A DNA stretch of 64,000 bases from Verrucomicrobiota bacterium. Lineage in GTDB: Bacteria; Verrucomicrobiota; Verrucomicrobiia; Opitutales; Opitutaceae. How positions within the stretch are numbered: position 1 is the first letter of the stretch; each line of letters starts with the position of its first letter. The position numbers were made by a program, and so were the translations under genes. The notes under the pieces are model-generated. The model worked only from the letters and a program-made list of their open reading frames with translations, was not told where the DNA came from and did not search any database. The DNA lies in assembly GCA_014584295.1 (NCBI GenBank), contig JACTNC010000017.1, positions 1 through 64,000 on the forward strand. The letters are read 5' to 3'. Shown one piece after another: positions 8,467 to 15,878 of this stretch.

Positions 8467-11400
8467 CTAGGCGATGCGAGAATGGTGGCCGCTTTCGGCG
8501 CCATGTTGCTTCTGGAAAAGGTGCTCGAATACCTTGCTGCATTTCTCTGCAAAAATCGGGCGAGTGTAGGAACCGGGAAGTGCGTCGAGTTCTTCCTCGA
8601 TGGTTTCCTTGACCTTGGCCCGGGACTGGACCGTTCCGCGCCAGTCGATTCCCCGGGTCTCTTTGAGGCGGGTCAGCAGGTGGGAAGCCACCTTCTTCAC
8701 TTCGTTTCGCTCCGCTGTCGTCAGTTCAGGACCTGGGCGGGTCAGGATGTCGAAGACCGTGAGTTCTTCTTCCGAGAGGTTCTCGCGAACGTGGCGGGTT
8801 TCCTCCTCCGTGAGCGCCCGACTGAATTGGAGCAACTCGTTGAAAAGCTCGTCGATGTTTCTGCTTCCATTGTTGTAGGCCGCGATCATCGCCTCGAACT
8901 GCTCCTGAAAATCGGCTCGCGTGCTGTTGAAACGTATCAATCGGTCGAGCATCGCCTGTATCGCTGCCTTGAGCGTTTCGAGGTCGATGTGCCTGGTCTT
9001 CGATGTCTTGAATTTCTCTGCCAATGCCTCGAAGTCGATTTTCGACAGATCAAGCAGCAGGCTGTCGGATTGGGCGATATGCACGCCCTCGATGGACCTA
9101 TCCAGCAGCGCGTCGATGGTGGACATGACTCCGGAGATATCCGGCACTCCGGGAGCCAGTTTTGCGCGGATTGCATCGCCGATGTTGCACAGGCAATCCA
9201 CTTCGGCGCTGAACTCGATGACAGCCTTGTCCGGCTTCACGGCATCATAGAGCGTTCTCACGATGCGCTCGTGGGAGAGGAACTCCTTGCGCAATGCATC
9301 CGGCGAAATAAGCGACTCCACCGCCTGGGTGAGCAATTCCAGCCGCTGCATGCGGGTTTCAGCGCCGTGTATCATCCCCAGCGACACCCCTTGCGCCGCA
9401 CAGAATGTCGTCGCTGCCGTCACCGCCCTGCGGAGGTCTTCAACCAGTTGAATCTTGTCGCGGACCGGTGTCTTGCCGCCCTTGCCGGCTCCGTAGATCG
9501 CAAGCGCACGCTCCAAGGAGGCGAAGACATTCGCGTAATCCACAATCAAGCCGCTGTGCTTTCCCGGGAACACGCGGTTGGCCCTGGCAATCGTCTGCAT
9601 GAGAGTATGGTTCCGCATCGGCTTGTCGATGTAGACGGTTGAGCAGCTGGGCGCATCGAAGCCGGTCAGCCACATGGCGCAGACGAACACCAGGCGGAGC
9701 GGATCCTTGGTGTCCTTGAACTTTTCATCGAGGCCAGGCTTGGACTCGACCATGCGCTTGCGATGAGGCACGATGTCGAGGCCGAGCGCCTTCATCTGCT
9801 CCACCTCGTTCTGGCCGGGAGAAACGATGAGCGCCATGTCGGTGCCCACAAGCAGGTCGAGGCGATCCTTGAGTTCCTTGAGCCGTGCCCGGTCGTCCTC
9901 GGTCCGGGTCTTCCTGGAATCCAGCTTTTGGATTTCCTTCTCCACCCGATCCTGTTCCAGACGCCAATAGTGTTTCACCTTGTCGTGCATGCGCAGGGCG
10001 GTGGCCTTGTCGATGGAGACCACCATCGCCTTGCCTTGGAATCCACGCCCCAGGAAATGTCTCACGATATCCTCGGCCACCTTGTCCAGCCGATCGTCTC
10101 GCGTGATGATGTGGTATTGCCTTCCCAGGACTCTTGCGAGGCGGTCTTCCTGCGCCTCGTCTAGAGCGGCTTCTTCGATGATGTCGTAGATGTCTTCGTT
10201 GAGCCTCGGATTGGTGAGCTTCAGTTCGGGTGTCCGGTTCTCATAAAAGAGCGGCACCGTGGCACCATCCTCAACAGACTGCTGGTAGTCATAGATCGAG
10301 ACGTAGTCGCCGAAAACCTCCTTGGTGCGTTCCTCGCCAGCGATAAGCGGTGTGCCGGTGAAGGCGAGGAAGAGCGCCTTGGGCAGGGCCGCCCGCATGT
10401 TGACAGCGAGGGTGTCGTACTGGCTGCGGTGCGCTTCGTCGGTCAAGACGATGACATCCTGCCTGTCACAAAGCACAGGCATGATGCTCTCGTTACCCTC
10501 ACCCGACCCCTCGGGCGATCCTCTTCCAGTGGGAGAGGGCCGGGGTGAGGGAGTTTCAGCCCGGAGCCTTTCGGGCTGAAACTTATGGATGAGGGTGAAG
10601 ACGTAGCGGTGGTTGCCGCGCAGGAGTTCACGTAGGTGGGCGCTGCTGTCAGCGTGGCAGATCTTGCTTTCGGCCTCACTCACTGCTCCGCATCCCTTGA
10701 AGGTCTTGGCGATTTGGTCGTCGAGTTCGATCCGATCCGTCACGATGACGAAGGTCCAGTTTCCGGGAATTCGGCGCAGGATCTTCTGGGCGAAGAAAAC
10801 CATCGAGAAACTCTTGCCGCTGCCCTGGGTCTGCCAAAAGACGCCGATTCCGTTGGAACTCGTCGTCTTACCCTCACCCCCAGCCCCTCTCCCAGAGGTA
10901 GAGGGGAGGTTGGAATTCGTCGTCTTACCTGCACTCATGGCCCCTGTTCCAGAGGTAGAGGGGGGTTGGACCGACGACCTGATCTGGCGGAGAAACTCCT
11001 CGGGTTGCTCCAGGACGAAATGGTTCTTGAAACGGAGGACGGTGAATCCGAGTGAGCGCAGGTAGGCATCGCGCCGTGCGTCCTTCGCGGCGACTTCCTG
11101 CGACTGGTGAACATCGCCGTCAATCTCGACATCCAGCTTGTGCTCCGCACAGCAGAAATCTGCGATGTAGTTCCCGATCTGGTGCTGCCGACGGAATTTC
11201 AATCCCTCAAAACGCCGGTCACGCAAGAGCTCCCAGACGATGTCTTCCGCCGGTGTCTGCTGCTGCCGCAACTGCCGCGCCCGGTCTACCAATCCGGAGA
11301 ATTGCAGCCCCCCGCGATAATTCGGGCTCTCCCCTCTGCCCGTGGGAGAGGGGCTTGGGGCGAGGGTGGCGGGATTGGCCAAGTCCGGACGAATCCGATG

Positions 11401-12435
11401 CAACGACGCAATGGCTGCATTGACCCCGAGCACCTGATGGTTCTGACCAATAATCTTGGCCAATCCCGCCTTGTGCTCCGAGAACAGCGTGAAATTCTCC
11501 GCCAGGTCGAGCAGGCGCGCCTTGGCGCATGTGCCGCGAATCATCACCTCGAGCGACACCCGGCGCGGCTCGTCCTCGCGCTCGATGCGTTTCCACTCGA
11601 AGAACCGTTCCCAATCCGCCGTGAGCGAGCCCACGCGGCTGTCCGTGCCATTCGAGGCAATGAGCAGCGCGTTGAACACAAATAAAGCCGGGATGCCGTT
11701 CTGCGGATGTTTGTAGCTCGTCAGGTTCTCGTCGAAGGCCATGCGTGCGGGCACGCCGGGCTTCTTCAACTCGATAGCCACGAGCGGCAGGCCATTGACG
11801 AAACCCACCAAATCCGGTCGACAGGTGTAGAGCGCGCCCGTGACGCTGAACTGGCTGACCAGCAGGAAATCATTCGCGGCGGGGTTTTCCCAGTCGATCA
11901 CGCGAACGCGAACGGTGCGCTGGCCGCCGCGACCCTCACCCCCTGACCGCACTCCCAATGGTAGAGCGGAGGGTTTCGTGCCGGCACTCCCTCTCCCCCT
12001 GGGAGAGGGTTGGGGTGAGGGTGCGGAGCTTGAGGGTGGGGCTTCCGGATCAACCACCGACACCGCGATGCCATCCTTCAAGAGTCGATACACTTCCCGA
12101 TTGGCGGCCGGAAGCCCCATAGCTGAGCGGTCGCGGGTCAATTCATCCACGGCGGCGGCGATGGCCTCCGGCGGTAACGCGGGATTCAGCTTCTCCAACG
12201 CCGCGCGCAAGCGGGGAACAAGCACCACCTCGCCTTTGTTTTCCCGACCGAACAAGCCAGATTCATCAATCCAAGCTCGCGTTTCCTCGCTCCCTCCCCC
12301 ACTGGGAGAGGGCTGGGGTGAGGGTGCGGAGCTTGGGTGAGGGTGCGACTGTGCTACACTCCAGTCCAAATCGGCAAACAGCCGCATGGCGGGCTGCTCT
12401 ACAAGCTGGTCTTCGGTGTAGGCGTGGGCGCTCAT
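8467..12435 (-). CDS. hsdR: Type I restriction endonuclease subunit R (HsdR) carrying a nested DUF559 domain and repeat insertions
   Basis: A 1322-aa protein, about 270-300 longer than its close relatives. The normal N-terminal nuclease is readable (CRPDLVGF near 206-212, ELKK at 222-225). The motor has Walker A TQGSGKS at 536-542, DEAH at 666-669, FTGTPL, and TGFDAP/QTIARANR motif VI text. It translocates DNA and cleaves at a distance when bound to HsdM and HsdS. Extra length is explained by five repeat-derived segments (about residues 30-48, 132-168, 356-370, 490-523, 628-648) and a complete DUF559/Vsr-like domain at 381-486. All keep the reading frame. The insertion at 352-528 lies just before the P-loop, where relatives pass directly into GVFW. 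The start overlaps the DUF1016 stop by 4 bp. Last gene of the operon. Activity with this much insertion is uncertain. Confidence 0.92.
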   Translation of the reverse strand: MSAHAYTEDQLVEQPAMRLFADLDWSVAQSHPHPSSAPSPQPSPSGGGSEETRAWIDESGLFGRENKGEVVLVPRLRAALEKLNPALPPEAIAAAVDELTRDRSAMGLPAANREVYRLLKDGIAVSVVDPEAPPSSSAPSPQPSPRGRGSAGTKPSALPLGVRSGGEGRGGQRTVRVRVIDWENPAANDFLLVSQFSVTGALYTCRPDLVGFVNGLPLVAIELKKPGVPARMAFDENLTSYKHPQNGIPALFVFNALLIASNGTDSRVGSLTADWERFFEWKRIEREDEPRRVSLEVMIRGTCAKARLLDLAENFTLFSEHKAGLAKIIGQNHQVLGVNAAIASLHRIRPDLANPATLAPSPSPTGRGESPNYRGGLQFSGLVDRARQLRQQQTPAEDIVWELLRDRRFEGLKFRRQHQIGNYIADFCCAEHKLDVEIDGDVHQSQEVAAKDARRDAYLRSLGFTVLRFKNHFVLEQPEEFLRQIRSSVQPPSTSGTGAMSAGKTTNSNLPSTSGRGAGGEGKTTSSNGIGVFWQTQGSGKSFSMVFFAQKILRRIPGNWTFVIVTDRIELDDQIAKTFKGCGAVSEAESKICHADSSAHLRELLRGNHRYVFTLIHKFQPERLRAETPSPRPSPTGRGSPEGSGEGNESIMPVLCDRQDVIVLTDEAHRSQYDTLAVNMRAALPKALFLAFTGTPLIAGEERTKEVFGDYVSIYDYQQSVEDGATVPLFYENRTPELKLTNPRLNEDIYDIIEEAALDEAQEDRLARVLGRQYHIITRDDRLDKVAEDIVRHFLGRGFQGKAMVVSIDKATALRMHDKVKHYWRLEQDRVEKEIQKLDSRKTRTEDDRARLKELKDRLDLLVGTDMALIVSPGQNEVEQMKALGLDIVPHRKRMVESKPGLDEKFKDTKDPLRLVFVCAMWLTGFDAPSCSTVYIDKPMRNHTLMQTIARANRVFPGKHSGLIVDYANVFASLERALAIYGAGKGGKTPVRDKIQLVEDLRRAVTAATTFCAAQGVSLGMIHGAETRMQRLELLTQAVESLISPDALRKEFLSHERIVRTLYDAVKPDKAVIEFSAEVDCLCNIGDAIRAKLAPGVPDISGVMSTIDALLDRSIEGVHIAQSDSLLLDLSKIDFEALAEKFKTSKTRHIDLETLKAAIQAMLDRLIRFNSTRADFQEQFEAMIAAYNNGSRNIDELFNELLQFSRALTEEETRHVRENLSEEELTVFDILTRPGPELTTAERNEVKKVASHLLTRLKETRGIDWRGTVQSRAKVKETIEEELDALPGSYTRPIFAEKCSKVFEHLFQKQHGAESGHHSRIA
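10496..10551. repeat. palindromic 'PSPxPSPxGRG' repeat unit in hsdR (site 5)
   Basis: Imperfect palindrome beginning CCCTCACCC and ending GGGGTGAGGG around CCAGTGGGAGAGGG. Read in the hsdR frame it gives PSPRPSPTGRG. It lies between the RYVFTLIHKF block and the DEAH box of HsdR. Confidence 0.85.
10871..10966. repeat. two palindromic repeat units in hsdR (site 4), right flank of DUF559 domain
   Basis: Units at about 10871-10907 and 10928-10964, each with CAGAGGTAGAGGGG. Translated in the hsdR frame they give PSTSGTGA and [12 protein letters not shown]. They lie between the DUF559 domain and the Walker A motif. Confidence 0.85.
10978..11295 (-). other. DUF559 (Vsr/PD-(D/E)XK-like) endonuclease domain nested in HsdR
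   Basis: HsdR residues 381-486 read as a stand-alone DUF559 protein would: ARQLRQQQTPAEDIVWELLR, RFEGLKFRRQHQIGNYIADF, LDVEIDGDVH, then LRSLGFTVLRFKN and a closing helix. The acidic and lysine/arginine positions expected for this nuclease fold (IADF, DVEIDG) are present. Palindromic repeat units lie immediately on both sides (10871-10966 and 11324-11366). The domain is in frame with HsdR, so the product may carry two nuclease folds. Confidence 0.85.
11324..11366. repeat. palindromic repeat unit in hsdR (site 3), left flank of DUF559 domain
   Basis: Core CTGCCCGTGGGAGAGGGG followed by TGGGGCGAGGG. Translates as APSPSPTGRG just before the DUF559 domain. Confidence 0.8.
11933..12021. repeat. 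two palindromic repeat units in hsdR (site 2)
   Basis: A degenerate unit (11933-11972) and a clean one (CCCTCTCCCCCTGGGAGAGG.. to GGTGAGGG). Translate as APSPQPSPRGRG and a degenerate LPLGVRSGGEG. They lie before the native HsdR nuclease domain. Confidence 0.85.
12291..12347. repeat. palindromic repeat unit near the hsdR start (site 1)
   Basis: TCCCCCACTGGGAGAGGG with GGGTGAGGGTGCGGAGCTT repeats beside it. Translates as PHPSSAPSPQPSPSGGG at residues 32-48. The same 19-bp side repeats occur at 13894-13969. Confidence 0.85.
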
Positions 12436-13628
12436 GGCTTATCGTCGGCCAGTCCGCGCTCCAACTCCTCCACGCTCGGCAGCGCACCACGCAACTGCTT
12501 GGGTAGCGATTCCACGAGCCGCGTTTTCCACTCCGCCACGCCGATGGGTTTCTTCAGGTCGCGCAAGGCATACTCCACCGTGAGCCGATTCTTCTCCTTG
12601 CACAGCAACAGGCCGATGGTCGGTTGGTCGTTCGCGTGCCGCATCTGCACATCCACCGCCGTCAGGTAGAAATTCATCTTGCCGGCGAACTCCGGCTTGA
12701 ACGCCTCCATCTTCAAATCCAGCACCACGAAACAACGCAGCTTCAGATGATAGAACAGCAGGTCCAGATAGTAATCCTCGCCGCCGACTTCCAAATGCAC
12801 CTGCTGTCCGACAAACGCGAAGCCCACGCCCAGTTCCAGAAGGAATTTCTGAATGTGCTCCGTCAGCCCTTGCTCCAGCTCCCGCTCGCGGGCTTCGGCG
12901 GAGAGCGTGAGAAAGTCGAACGTGTAAGGGTCTTTCAACACCTGCTGCGCCAGATCCGATTGTGGCGGCGGCAGCGTCTGCGCAAAATTCGTGACCGCCT
13001 TGCCCATTCGCCGATGCGCCTTGGTCTCGATCTGCACCGTCAGCACCGCGCGACTCCAGCCGTGCTCGATGGCACGCTGCATATACCAGACGCGCGTGGC
13101 GCGGTCTTTCACCTTCTCCATGAGCAGGACGTGGTGAAACCAAGGCAATTTTGCCGCAAGCTGTGGCAAAATTGGAATTGTGTCGCCTGGGGACAATGGT
13201 GCGACGGCGGGTTGCACAATTGGAGCAGCGCTCCCTTCGGGCAAGAGTGAGGCCGGCGGCTGCATAAATTCAGTGCCCGACAATTTTGCCGCAGGCTGCG
13301 GCAAAATTGCAAACAGGTCAGGATACTCCGCGGAGAAACGAATCATTCGTCCGATATTTCGCTCCGAGAAACCCTTCAACTCCGGGAACTCCGCGTGCAG
13401 ATCGGCGGCCAGTCTGGGAATCACGCCTGCGCCCCAGCCTTCCTTCGCCTGCTGTTGTGCGATGCGGTGGCCGACCTGCCAGTAAAGCCACACCAAGTGC
13501 GCGTTCACCGACAGTGCTGCCTTGACCTGCGCCGCGCGCACGCGCGACTTCAACTCCGCCAGCAACGGCCCGTAACCGGTCGGCGCGGTCGCGGCGGCCT
13601 TCACGGGTCTTGGGGATCGCTTGCTCAT
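12432..13628 (-). CDS. DUF1016 family PD-(D/E)XK nuclease-like protein (YhcG family)
   Basis: A 398-aa protein with the two halves of the DUF1016 family. The N-terminal helical domain holds LVWLYWQVGHRI, GWGAGVIPRLAADL and FSERNIGRMIRF. The C-terminal nuclease-like domain holds TNFAQTLPPPQSDLAQQVLKDPY, GVGFAFVGQQ, YYLDLLFYHLKLRCFVVLDLKM and KPIGVAEW. The D..DLK pattern fits a PD-(D/E)XK active site. These proteins are often found beside Type I R-M genes; their role is not established. The linker (residues about 105-165) holds two copies of a 29-bp palindrome that translate as LPQPAAKL and LPQLAAKL. The stop overlaps the hsdR start by 4 bp, so the two are probably translationally coupled. The start at 13628 gives MSKRSPRPV. 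Confidence 0.88.
   Translation of the reverse strand: MSKRSPRPVKAAATAPTGYGPLLAELKSRVRAAQVKAALSVNAHLVWLYWQVGHRIAQQQAKEGWGAGVIPRLAADLHAEFPELKGFSERNIGRMIRFSAEYPDLFAILPQPAAKLSGTEFMQPPASLLPEGSAAPIVQPAVAPLSPGDTIPILPQLAAKLPWFHHVLLMEKVKDRATRVWYMQRAIEHGWSRAVLTVQIETKAHRRMGKAVTNFAQTLPPPQSDLAQQVLKDPYTFDFLTLSAEARERELEQGLTEHIQKFLLELGVGFAFVGQQVHLEVGGEDYYLDLLFYHLKLRCFVVLDLKMEAFKPEFAGKMNFYLTAVDVQMRHANDQPTIGLLLCKEKNRLTVEYALRDLKKPIGVAEWKTRLVESLPKQLRGALPSVEELERGLADDKP
13146..13309. repeat. pair of 29-bp palindromes inside the DUF1016 gene
   Basis: Units at 13146-13174 and 13281-13309, each CAATTTTGCC(A/G)CA...TG(C/T)GGCAAAATTG. They bracket a Pro/Ala-rich linker of about 35 residues between the two DUF1016 domains. 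They are unrelated in sequence to the hsd palindromes. Confidence 0.8.
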
Positions 13629-13727
13629 GCTGGACGGTTTCTACTCAAATAAGAACCGGTTGGAAATTCGCGAGTTAGGCCCGCCATCCTCCCGCCACTC
13701 AAAGAGGGCGTCGGGCCGGGCCGCAAG

Positions 13728-13771
13728 CCGGTTTCACTGAAACCCGCCGTTGCACCGGCGGGTGAAACCGG
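13728..13771. repeat. strong nested hairpin in the herA-DUF1016 gap
   Basis: Outer arms CCGGTTTC and GAAACCGG, inner arms ACCCGCCG and CGGCGGGT. No T-run follows on either strand, so it is more like a repetitive extragenic palindrome than a terminator. Confidence 0.5.
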
Positions 13772-13823
13772 ACCAATTCCTGAAATGGCGGCGGCGGGAT
13801 TCATGCGGCCTCCGTTTTGAGTT

Positions 13824-13999
13824 TCACTTCTCTCCCCGTGGGAGAGGCCGGGTGAAGGTGCGCAGCTCCCCCTCTTCCCCTGGGAGAGGGCTGGGGTGAG
13901 GGAGCGCAGCATGGGTGAGGGTGCGGAGCTTGGGTGAGGGTGCGCAGCTTGGGTGAGGGTGCGCAGCTTGCTGGTCTTCGGTGTAGGCGTGGGGCATGG
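13824..13999 (-). pseudogene. duplicated hsdR leader fused to repeats
   Basis: The ATG at 13999 begins MPHAYTEDQ, matching the HsdR N-terminus (MSAHAYTEDQ). The 24 bases at 13970-13993 are identical to 12405-12428 in hsdR. After nine codons the text dissolves into repeat translation (HPHPS.., PLPGEEGE) and stops at 13824. It starts 16 bp after the herA stop codon. It looks like a scar showing that hsdR once followed herA directly, or that the hsdR 5' end was duplicated during a repeat-mediated rearrangement. Unlikely to make a functional product. Confidence 0.65.
13894..13969. repeat. four tandem copies of a 19-bp unit
   Basis: Unit GGGTGAGGGTGCGCAGCTT at 13894, 13913, 13932 and 13951, with small differences in the first two. 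One to two related copies occur at the beginning of hsdR (12314-12348). Two palindromic units of the hsd type precede it (13830-13893). Confidence 0.8.
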
Positions 14000-14015
14000 C
14001 GTGCGTTTGCTGGAA

Positions 14016-15878
14016 TCAGAATGGAATGTCGTCGTCATCCGTTGGCGGCACGTTTGATTTAGCGGGCGGCGCTATGACAGGTTTCGGACTCGGCGTAGCG
14101 ACCTTGGCTGCTGGCGCGGCTGGCGTAGGTGTCCTCACAACTTTCGGCTGCAACCATTTGGTGAATTGCGGCCCTGCGGATGTAGGTCGGAAGTCTTTCG
14201 GAGGCTGCTCGATTTGGATGGTAAGTGGAATAGGGAAATCCACGCCGATGATTGCCGCTTCGCCAGGGCCAAGGCTTGGCAGAAATTTCGCCGCTGCCGC
14301 GTCCAACTGACCACAGGCCATTTCTACGACTTTGCGGTCAGCTTCGTTGATTAGCCGGTGGACAACCAGCGTTCCCATCTGGCTCAAGATGCCGGGCGGA
14401 ATGTCGCGTGGTTGCTGAGTCGCCAGCACGAGGTTAAGCCAGAATTTGCGGCCTTCCTTTGCAATCTTCTCAAACGCATCGAGTGGCTGTTTGAAATCCT
14501 CATCGCCGAGATGCCTGTTAAGGAAGTTGTGCGCCTCATCCAGCACAACAACGACCGGCCTGTCTGCCTTCAGCTTGTAGTCCCGAACGTGCTCGCGAAG
14601 CCATCGCCCAATCAGATTCACCGCAATCTCTCTGAGACGAAAATCGAAGCTCAAGTCTGCAAGGTTGATTCGCAACAGGCGTTCGCCATTGTTCAAAAAC
14701 TTTTCGATCTCCGTGAAAACCGAAGCACCATCATCCCCGAAGATTGGAGACCAAGCCGCAGAAACTCGAAGCGCATTGATTTTTGACAGAAGCGGCTGAC
14801 ACCACTCCAAAGCTTGGGCATAAGGTCGCCAAGTGCCGTTGTTGTCGTCGGCAACGCACTCATTCATTATCTGCGTCGTCAGGTGTCGAAAAGCGAATGG
14901 CGTGGTCGGATTCTCGACAAGGTCAGCGACCACCGCCGACGTGCGCACGCTGTAAAACGTGGATCGCGTTTTCCCATTCTTTGTAATCACGCCGTCAGCT
15001 GCGAGGAAAGTCGCTAATTGGGCACGCTCGGTTTCAAAGCCCTGCCTGCTCAAAACCTCAACCATCCGCAGACTGTGAATCGCATCGTTGAGCCGAACAC
15101 GTTGAGTAGGAGAGGGCGCAAGGATGCTCAGATAATCTCCGTCCTGAAGATGTTCACATGGGATGCGAACTCGCGTCTCTCCTAGCGGAGTGGCGGTTGA
15201 CCCAAGAAAGAGCGACGGATGCCCTTTGGCGACGGCAGCATACTCGCCAGTCGGGTCTATCAGGATGATTTTAGGAAACAGGTTGCTAGCTAAACACTGC
15301 TCCAGCAACCGAGCGATGGTTGTGCTCTTGCCGCCACCCGTTGCCCCGAGTATTGCGCAGTGGCGAGCGAACAGGTGGTCCGCCCGGATTTCGACGGGCG
15401 TCCCGACTCCATCGCGCACATGCCCAATCCGCAGCGTGACCGGCTTCGCACCGTCCTCATTCTTCAGGCTGAACGAAGACGCAAAATGACTGACAAGGTC
15501 AGCACCAGCAGCGAACACGGATGCGCCCAAAGCCGGATAATTGGGAATGCCGCTGATGACTTTGTCCGTCCCCGTCTGGAGCGCGCCGAGCAAGTGCAGC
15601 TTCGCCAAGGGATGCGGGTCGGGCGTGTGCCCAAGCTGCTGTTCGATGTCCAAACGCTCCTTCTCGGGCAGCTTCACTTCGAGAATCCGCCCCAGCAAGG
15701 CGTGACTGTCGCAATCCAATACCACGAAATCGCCGACTTGACCGCCGCGAAGCGGTCTCCCTGACAAGAGCCTGCCTGTGCGCTGCGTAACAGCGTCGAG
15801 ATTCACGAACACCGCATCCGGCAAGACTTGTGTCACCGTGCCGATGCGATGCTCTGGATCGAATGGCGCGGTTTTCAT
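14016..15878 (-). CDS. herA: HerA-type hexameric ATPase of a SIR2-HerA pair, with SSB-like C-terminal tip
   Basis: A 620-aa protein of the FtsK/HerA class. An N-terminal HAS-barrel-like region (IGTVTQVLPDAVFVNL, GQVGDFVVLD) is followed by Walker A GATGGGKST at 178-186, ILIDPTGEYAAV, Walker B VVVLDEAHNFLNRH, and the arginine-finger/sensor stretch LATQQPRDIPPGIL..QMGTLVVHRL. HerA with a SIR2 partner forms a large complex reported to deplete NAD during phage infection. The last ~45 residues are a Pro/Ala/Lys linker ending PPTDDDDIPF, nearly the tip of bacterial single-stranded DNA-binding protein. Start at ATG 15878 overlaps the SIR2 stop (ATGA), so the two are coupled; the longer frame upstream lies inside the SIR2 gene. 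No palindromic repeats inside this gene. Confidence 0.88.
   Translation of the reverse strand: MKTAPFDPEHRIGTVTQVLPDAVFVNLDAVTQRTGRLLSGRPLRGGQVGDFVVLDCDSHALLGRILEVKLPEKERLDIEQQLGHTPDPHPLAKLHLLGALQTGTDKVISGIPNYPALGASVFAAGADLVSHFASSFSLKNEDGAKPVTLRIGHVRDGVGTPVEIRADHLFARHCAILGATGGGKSTTIARLLEQCLASNLFPKIILIDPTGEYAAVAKGHPSLFLGSTATPLGETRVRIPCEHLQDGDYLSILAPSPTQRVRLNDAIHSLRMVEVLSRQGFETERAQLATFLAADGVITKNGKTRSTFYSVRTSAVVADLVENPTTPFAFRHLTTQIMNECVADDNNGTWRPYAQALEWCQPLLSKINALRVSAAWSPIFGDDGASVFTEIEKFLNNGERLLRINLADLSFDFRLREIAVNLIGRWLREHVRDYKLKADRPVVVVLDEAHNFLNRHLGDEDFKQPLDAFEKIAKEGRKFWLNLVLATQQPRDIPPGILSQMGTLVVHRLINEADRKVVEMACGQLDAAAAKFLPSLGPGEAAIIGVDFPIPLTIQIEQPPKDFRPTSAGPQFTKWLQPKVVRTPTPAAPAAKVATPSPKPVIAPPAKSNVPPTDDDDIPF

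Noticed and set aside
13625-14038. 137-codon minus-strand open frame in the herA-DUF1016 gap
   Set aside because: Made almost entirely of repeat translation (SAPSP, LTPALSQG); the only meaningful frame here is the short hsdR-leader scar.
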